NCBI GenBank assembly: GCA_964490705.1
Contig: CAZBCG010000026.1
Location: 1-10,445 of the forward strand
Origin: Fodinibius sp964490705
Lineage (GTDB): Bacteria > Bacteroidota > Rhodothermia > Balneolales > Balneolaceae
Reading direction: 5' to 3'
Length of the DNA stretch: 10,445 bases
Part shown: in pieces, positions 7,201 to 10,445 of the stretch
Numbering within the stretch: position 1 is the stretch's first letter
Layout: each line of letters opens with the position of its first letter
Made by a program: the position numbers and the translations under genes
The notes under the pieces: model-generated
What the model saw: the letters and a program-made list of their open reading frames with translations, nothing else
Database searches by the model: none
Told to the model about the DNA's origin: nothing

Positions 7201-8472
7201 ATGATTATTGTACCACTAGGCGTAGCATCAGCAACCCCTACCGCTACTCGTCACCTTTCATCAGTAGCAGTTTGGAGAGAAGGAAGTGTATTTCTTTTCG
7301 ACTGCGGGGAAAACACACAGATGAGAATGCTGCAGGGCGGACTTAAACGTTCGCAGATTGATTGCATTTTTATCTCTCATTTTGATACCGATCATTATTC
7401 CGGACTTATTGGACTGCTATCGACGCTGCAACTACAACGCAGAGACCGCGAATTGACGTTGGTAGGACCCGAGGGGCTACAGGAGTTTATAGAATGGAAC
7501 TTTGAATTTGCCAATATCGATCTCAATTATCCTATTGAGTATGTCGAGGTGGAAGAAGGCTTTGAAGAAGAGCGCGTTGTTGACGAAGATGAGTATTACA
7601 TCGAAGCGCGTCCACTCAACCACACAAAGTTTTGTATTGGATATCGATTCCAGGAGAAAGACAGGCCCGGCAAGGTAGATGCCGAGAAAGCCCAAGCTCA
7701 GGGTATCAGCGAAGATTGGCAATACAAGGATTTAAAAGCCGGCAAGGATGTTGAGCTTGAAGATGGAACCGTTGTTAAGTCAGCGGATATCGTTGGCCAT
7801 CCGCGCCCTGGCGATAGTTTTGCATATATTACGGATACAAAATATTGCCCTAATTCGGTGAAGTTGGGCAAAAATACGAATGTGCTGTTTCACGAAGCCA
7901 CCTTCAGCGAAAGTCTTTCTGACAAGGCCGAAGAGACGGGCCATTCTACCGCTAAAGATGCTGCCCGTGTAGCCAATGAGGCCAAGACGAAGCTGTTGGT
8001 CATCACGCACTTTTCGGCTCGATATACCAATGAATATGTGCTGTTGCGTGAGGCTCGCGATGACTTTTTCCCAACTTGGGTAGCTACAGAACTGCGCCCG
8101 ATCTTTACTGATCCGGCCCATGAGAAAGGCATTATCCAGCCGAAAGTGTATCTCAAGGAGATCAATCAGAACAAGGGAAACAGCAATAACAAGAACAGTA
8201 GCAGCAATAATAACTCTTCGAATAAGAAAAAGAGGAAGCGCCGTAGCAAGGGTAAGAAAAAGAAACGGTTTCGCAAGCGAAAAAACTATTCCGGAAAGAA
8301 ATCCCGGAAGAAGTATGACAAGAGTAATAAAGACAATTCGCGGAAGAAGAGAAGCCGTTCTAAGAAGAATGATGACAATGGGGCTAACAACAATAATAAT
8401 GACAACGATTCACAACGTCAGCCCAAGCAAATTACCCCGCGAACGCCCTTTGATGATTTTGACCGGTTCTAA
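7201..8472 (+). CDS. rnz: Ribonuclease Z (tRNase Z) with long basic disordered C-terminal tail
   Basis: Ribonuclease Z, the zinc endonuclease that trims tRNA precursors at the 3' side of the discriminator base; cytoplasmic. The metallo-beta-lactamase core covers residues 1 to about 321: FDCGENTQ (33-40), the metal motif HFDTDH (60-65), His141 in LNHTKF, GYRFQEKDRPG (147-157, the family's GYR-QEKD-PG stretch), Asp212 in ITDT, HEATF (231-235), GHST (247-250) with the His of the active-site region, and THFSARY (269-275). These closely follow the B. subtilis enzyme. Two things are odd. The second His of HxHxDH is Asp62. And the protein is 423 residues instead of about 310, with a tail that is Asn/Ser-rich (322-341), then Lys/Arg-rich (342-389, 31 of 48), then Asp/Asn-rich, ending TPFDDFDRF. 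The start is fixed by AGGAG at 7189-7193. It lies between two ABC half-transporter genes, with 82 nt before and 12 nt after. Confidence 0.93.
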   Translation: MIIVPLGVASATPTATRHLSSVAVWREGSVFLFDCGENTQMRMLQGGLKRSQIDCIFISHFDTDHYSGLIGLLSTLQLQRRDRELTLVGPEGLQEFIEWNFEFANIDLNYPIEYVEVEEGFEEERVVDEDEYYIEARPLNHTKFCIGYRFQEKDRPGKVDAEKAQAQGISEDWQYKDLKAGKDVELEDGTVVKSADIVGHPRPGDSFAYITDTKYCPNSVKLGKNTNVLFHEATFSESLSDKAEETGHSTAKDAARVANEAKTKLLVITHFSARYTNEYVLLREARDDFFPTWVATELRPIFTDPAHEKGIIQPKVYLKEINQNKGNSNNKNSSSNNNSSNKKKRKRRSKGKKKKRFRKRKNYSGKKSRKKYDKSNKDNSRKKRSRSKKNDDNGANNNNNDNDSQRQPKQITPRTPFDDFDRF

Positions 8473-8484
8473 AATTTCTAAAGC

Positions 8485-10269
8485 GTGAGCAACAGAACAG
8501 AAGATAAAGCCGTTGATTCGGACCTGCTTCGGCGGCTTTATCAATTTATTCGACCATATCGCTGGTATGTGCTGCTTGGGGTTGGCCTGACCCTCAGTGC
8601 TGCTTTTTTGGGCACTATTCGTCCAAAACTTACCCAGCTGGCCATTGATGATTATATCCGCAACAGGGATATGCAGGGATTGCTATGGATTATCATGTTG
8701 CTCGTTGGGGCCTTGGTCGGTGAGTTTTTCCTGCTTGTTGCCAATACTTATCTCACCCGCTGGTTCGGGCAGGGTACACTGTACAATATGCGCAATGCAG
8801 TCTTCAAAAAGATCCAGTCGCTGCACGTACAGTTTTTTGATAAAAATCCCATTGGACGGTTAATCACCCGAACCACCAGTGATATCGAAGCACTCAGCGA
8901 TCTGCTTAGCGATGGGGTGGTGAACATGATCGGGGATCTGTTTCGGCTATTCTTTATTCTCTACTTTATGTTCAGCATGAGCTGGGAGCTCTCGCTGGTG
9001 GCCATTTCGGTGTTGCCGCTACTATTTTATGCCACCTTTTTGTTCAAGGCGAAAGTGCGCGTTTCGTTTCTGAAAGTGCGCGATCAGATATCAAAGCTGA
9101 ACTCCTTTGTGCAGGAGCATATTAACGGAATGTCGATTGTGCAGCTTTTCAACAAAGAGGAGCGGGAGCGCAAAAAGTTTCGTTCAATTAATGACGGGCA
9201 CAAAGAAGCCTATGTTGAAACCATTTTTTACTTTGCGATTTTCTGGCCGGCGGTTGAGGTAATCGCCAGCTTGGCTATGGCACTGGTTATCTGGTATGGC
9301 GGCGGTCGTGCCCTAATGGGCGAAGTGACCTTCGGAATTTTGGTTGCTTTCGTGCAATATGTGCGTGATTTCTTTCGTCCTATTCAAGGATTATCAGAAA
9401 AATTCAATACGCTACAGTCGGCCTTGGCATCATCAGAACGTATTTTTAACGTGCTCGATACCGAGAATAAAATTACCGATCCCGAAGATCCCCAAACAGT
9501 TGAGAATCCGGAGGGTACCATATCATTCAACAATGTATGGTTCGGTTATAATAAGGAAGAGACGGTACTTAAGGATGTCTCTTTTGATGCCAAACCCGGC
9601 GAAACCATTGCCATTGTGGGAGCTACCGGTGCCGGAAAATCGACGATCATAAATCTCTTGATGCGGTTCTATGATATCAATGACGGATCAATCAAGCTGG
9701 ATGGTGTCGATATTCGCGATATGAAGCTGAGCGACCTGCGTTCCTATTTTGCACTGGTGCTGCAGGATAATGCCCTGTTTTCCGGGTCGATAATGGAAAA
9801 TATTACACTTGGTAATCCCAATATTTCAGAAAAAGAAGTAAAGCGGGTAGCTAAACAGATCGAAGCCGACCAATTTATTAACAAGCTTCCGGGCAGATAT
9901 CAGTATAAGCTCAGCGAGCGCGGGCAGTCCATTTCGATGGGCCAGCGTCAGCTTATCTGTTTTATTCGCGCCATGGTATATGATCCGAATATTTTGATCT
10001 TGGATGAGGCGACCTCGAGCGTCGATTCTGAGACGGAAGAGGTTGTAAGTAGGGCGTGTGACAAATTGATGGAGGGACGCACATCTATTGTTATTGCTCA
10101 CCGGCTATCGACCATTCAGGATGCAGATAAAATACTGGTGATGCACAAGGGAGAGATTCGCGAAACGGGTACCCATAAACAGCTGGTGGAGAAAGAGGAT
10201 GGCATCTATCGCAAACTTTACGAGCTGCAGTATAAGGATGAACTGCTGCCGACCTCAAAGTCTGCGTAA
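8485..10269 (+). CDS. ABC exporter half-transporter, catalytic Walker B subunit (MdlB/TM288-like)
   Basis: A 594-residue ABC exporter subunit of the inner membrane. About six membrane segments lie in the first 300 residues (near 28-50, 62-85, 145-187 as two, 245-268 and 275-300). The nucleotide-binding domain follows: Walker A GATGAGKS with Lys385, Q-loop Gln427, signature reading ISMGQ at 483-487 instead of LSGGQ, Walker B ILILDE with catalytic Glu508, D-loop SSVD and H-loop His539. An altered signature with an intact Glu is what the partner of the 5316-7118 subunit should have. In the heterodimer, Glu508 would face the partner's LSGGQ (active site), while SMGQ would face the partner's Asp518 (degenerate site). 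Known counterparts are TM288 and MdlB. The GTG at 8485 is 12 nt after the rnz stop and has no clear ribosome binding site, so coupled translation is likely. Substrate is unknown. Confidence 0.92.
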   Translation: MSNRTEDKAVDSDLLRRLYQFIRPYRWYVLLGVGLTLSAAFLGTIRPKLTQLAIDDYIRNRDMQGLLWIIMLLVGALVGEFFLLVANTYLTRWFGQGTLYNMRNAVFKKIQSLHVQFFDKNPIGRLITRTTSDIEALSDLLSDGVVNMIGDLFRLFFILYFMFSMSWELSLVAISVLPLLFYATFLFKAKVRVSFLKVRDQISKLNSFVQEHINGMSIVQLFNKEERERKKFRSINDGHKEAYVETIFYFAIFWPAVEVIASLAMALVIWYGGGRALMGEVTFGILVAFVQYVRDFFRPIQGLSEKFNTLQSALASSERIFNVLDTENKITDPEDPQTVENPEGTISFNNVWFGYNKEETVLKDVSFDAKPGETIAIVGATGAGKSTIINLLMRFYDINDGSIKLDGVDIRDMKLSDLRSYFALVLQDNALFSGSIMENITLGNPNISEKEVKRVAKQIEADQFINKLPGRYQYKLSERGQSISMGQRQLICFIRAMVYDPNILILDEATSSVDSETEEVVSRACDKLMEGRTSIVIAHRLSTIQDADKILVMHKGEIRETGTHKQLVEKEDGIYRKLYELQYKDELLPTSKSA

Positions 10270-10291
10270 ATGATTTCTGGTTTTGGATACG

Positions 10292-10385
10292 CTAGCTAAA
10301 AGGGAGTTTTGATTTCGAAATCATTGTGGTTTTCGAATACTAGTTTTAGCTTTGAGGTAGTTTTACTCCCGAAATTGTTATGGTT
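10292..10385. repeat. Degenerate direct repeat with inverted repeats in the gene-free 3' end
   Basis: The stretch after the last gene (10270-10445) has no supported coding region. Within it, 10292-10331 and 10346-10385 align without gaps at 28 of 40 positions (period 54 bp). Both start near TAGCT and share AGTTTT, CGAAAT and TGGTT. Overlaid on this are an inverted pair AGCTAAAA (10294-10301) / TTTTAGCT (10344-10351), a second pair GGGAGT (10302-10307) / ACTCCC (10365-10370), and a perfect 12-bp palindrome GATTTCGAAATC (10311-10322). TAGCTTTG at 10347-10354 matches the Bacteroidota -7 element, with only ATTG at 10323-10326 as a -33 partner, so it may be a weak promoter for a gene beyond the window. 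No clear terminator follows the ABC gene. Confidence 0.45.
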
Positions 10386-10415
10386 ATATATTCATTTTGG
10401 GTCTAGTGAAGCAAA

Positions 10416-10443
10416 CACCTCAGAGAGGGTCGTCTCGAAGGTG
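10416..10443. other. Hairpin at the right edge of the window
   Basis: CACCT (10416-10420) pairs with AGGTG (10439-10443) and GAGA (10423-10426) with TCTC (10433-10436). They are separated by a symmetric CA/GA internal loop and capped by GGGTCG. No T-run follows within the two remaining bases, so it cannot be called a terminator. It may be part of a leader, an RNA or an operator that continues beyond the window. Confidence 0.3.
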
Positions 10444-10445
10444 AG

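Noticed and set aside
8164..8460. Possible CRISPR-like or simple-sequence repeat in the AAC/AAG-rich DNA of the rnz tail
   Set aside because: There are no regular repeat-spacer units; the bias comes from Asn, Lys and Arg codons in a low-complexity protein region.
8120..8488. Plus-strand Arg-rich frame of 122 codons overlapping the end of rnz
   Set aside because: It is the +1 reading of the Lys/Arg/Asn-rich tail. The rnz frame continues unbroken from its catalytic core, so no frameshift is needed, and this frame has no independent start signal.

Overview
The window is about 10.4 kb of dense, all plus-strand coding DNA, probably from a Bacteroidota-like bacterium in the Balneolia/Rhodothermia area. 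Four things point there: a C-terminal type IX secretion (T9SS) sorting domain of the 'YPNPFNPSTTI' type, an adjacent lipoprotein with an InlB-type repeat, a near-perfect Bacteroidota promoter (TTTG, 19 bp, TATCTTTG), and frequent absence of Shine-Dalgarno sites. The lineage is inferred, not proven.

Region 1 (1-2692) holds the 3' part of a large secreted T9SS cargo protein whose gene starts before the window, followed 11 nt later by a lipoprotein. The two proteins appear to share a related beta-rich module. A strong intrinsic terminator closes this unit.

Region 2 (2719-4143) is a separately promoted gene for an AtuA/DUF1446-family protein. No other terpene-utilisation genes are visible near it.

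Region 3 (4234-10269) is a likely operon of four genes: a small renalase-like FAD oxidoreductase, an ABC exporter half-transporter, ribonuclease Z with an unusual tail, and a second ABC half-transporter. The two ABC subunits have complementary defects. The first has Asp where the catalytic Glu should be but an intact LSGGQ. The second has the catalytic Glu but an altered signature (SMGQ). This is the hallmark of a heterodimeric exporter with one consensus and one degenerate ATP site (TM287/288, BmrCD and MdlAB type), here with rnz lying between the two halves.

Region 4 (10270-10445) has no gene. It carries a degenerate direct repeat, short inverted repeats and a hairpin at the very end.

The most unusual gene is rnz. 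One metal-ligand His of the HxHxDH motif is Asp, and a disordered, strongly basic tail of about 100 residues ends in an acidic-aromatic tip. I do not see a clearly new multi-gene system. The rnz/ABC arrangement and the RNase Z tail are the best candidates for something undescribed.
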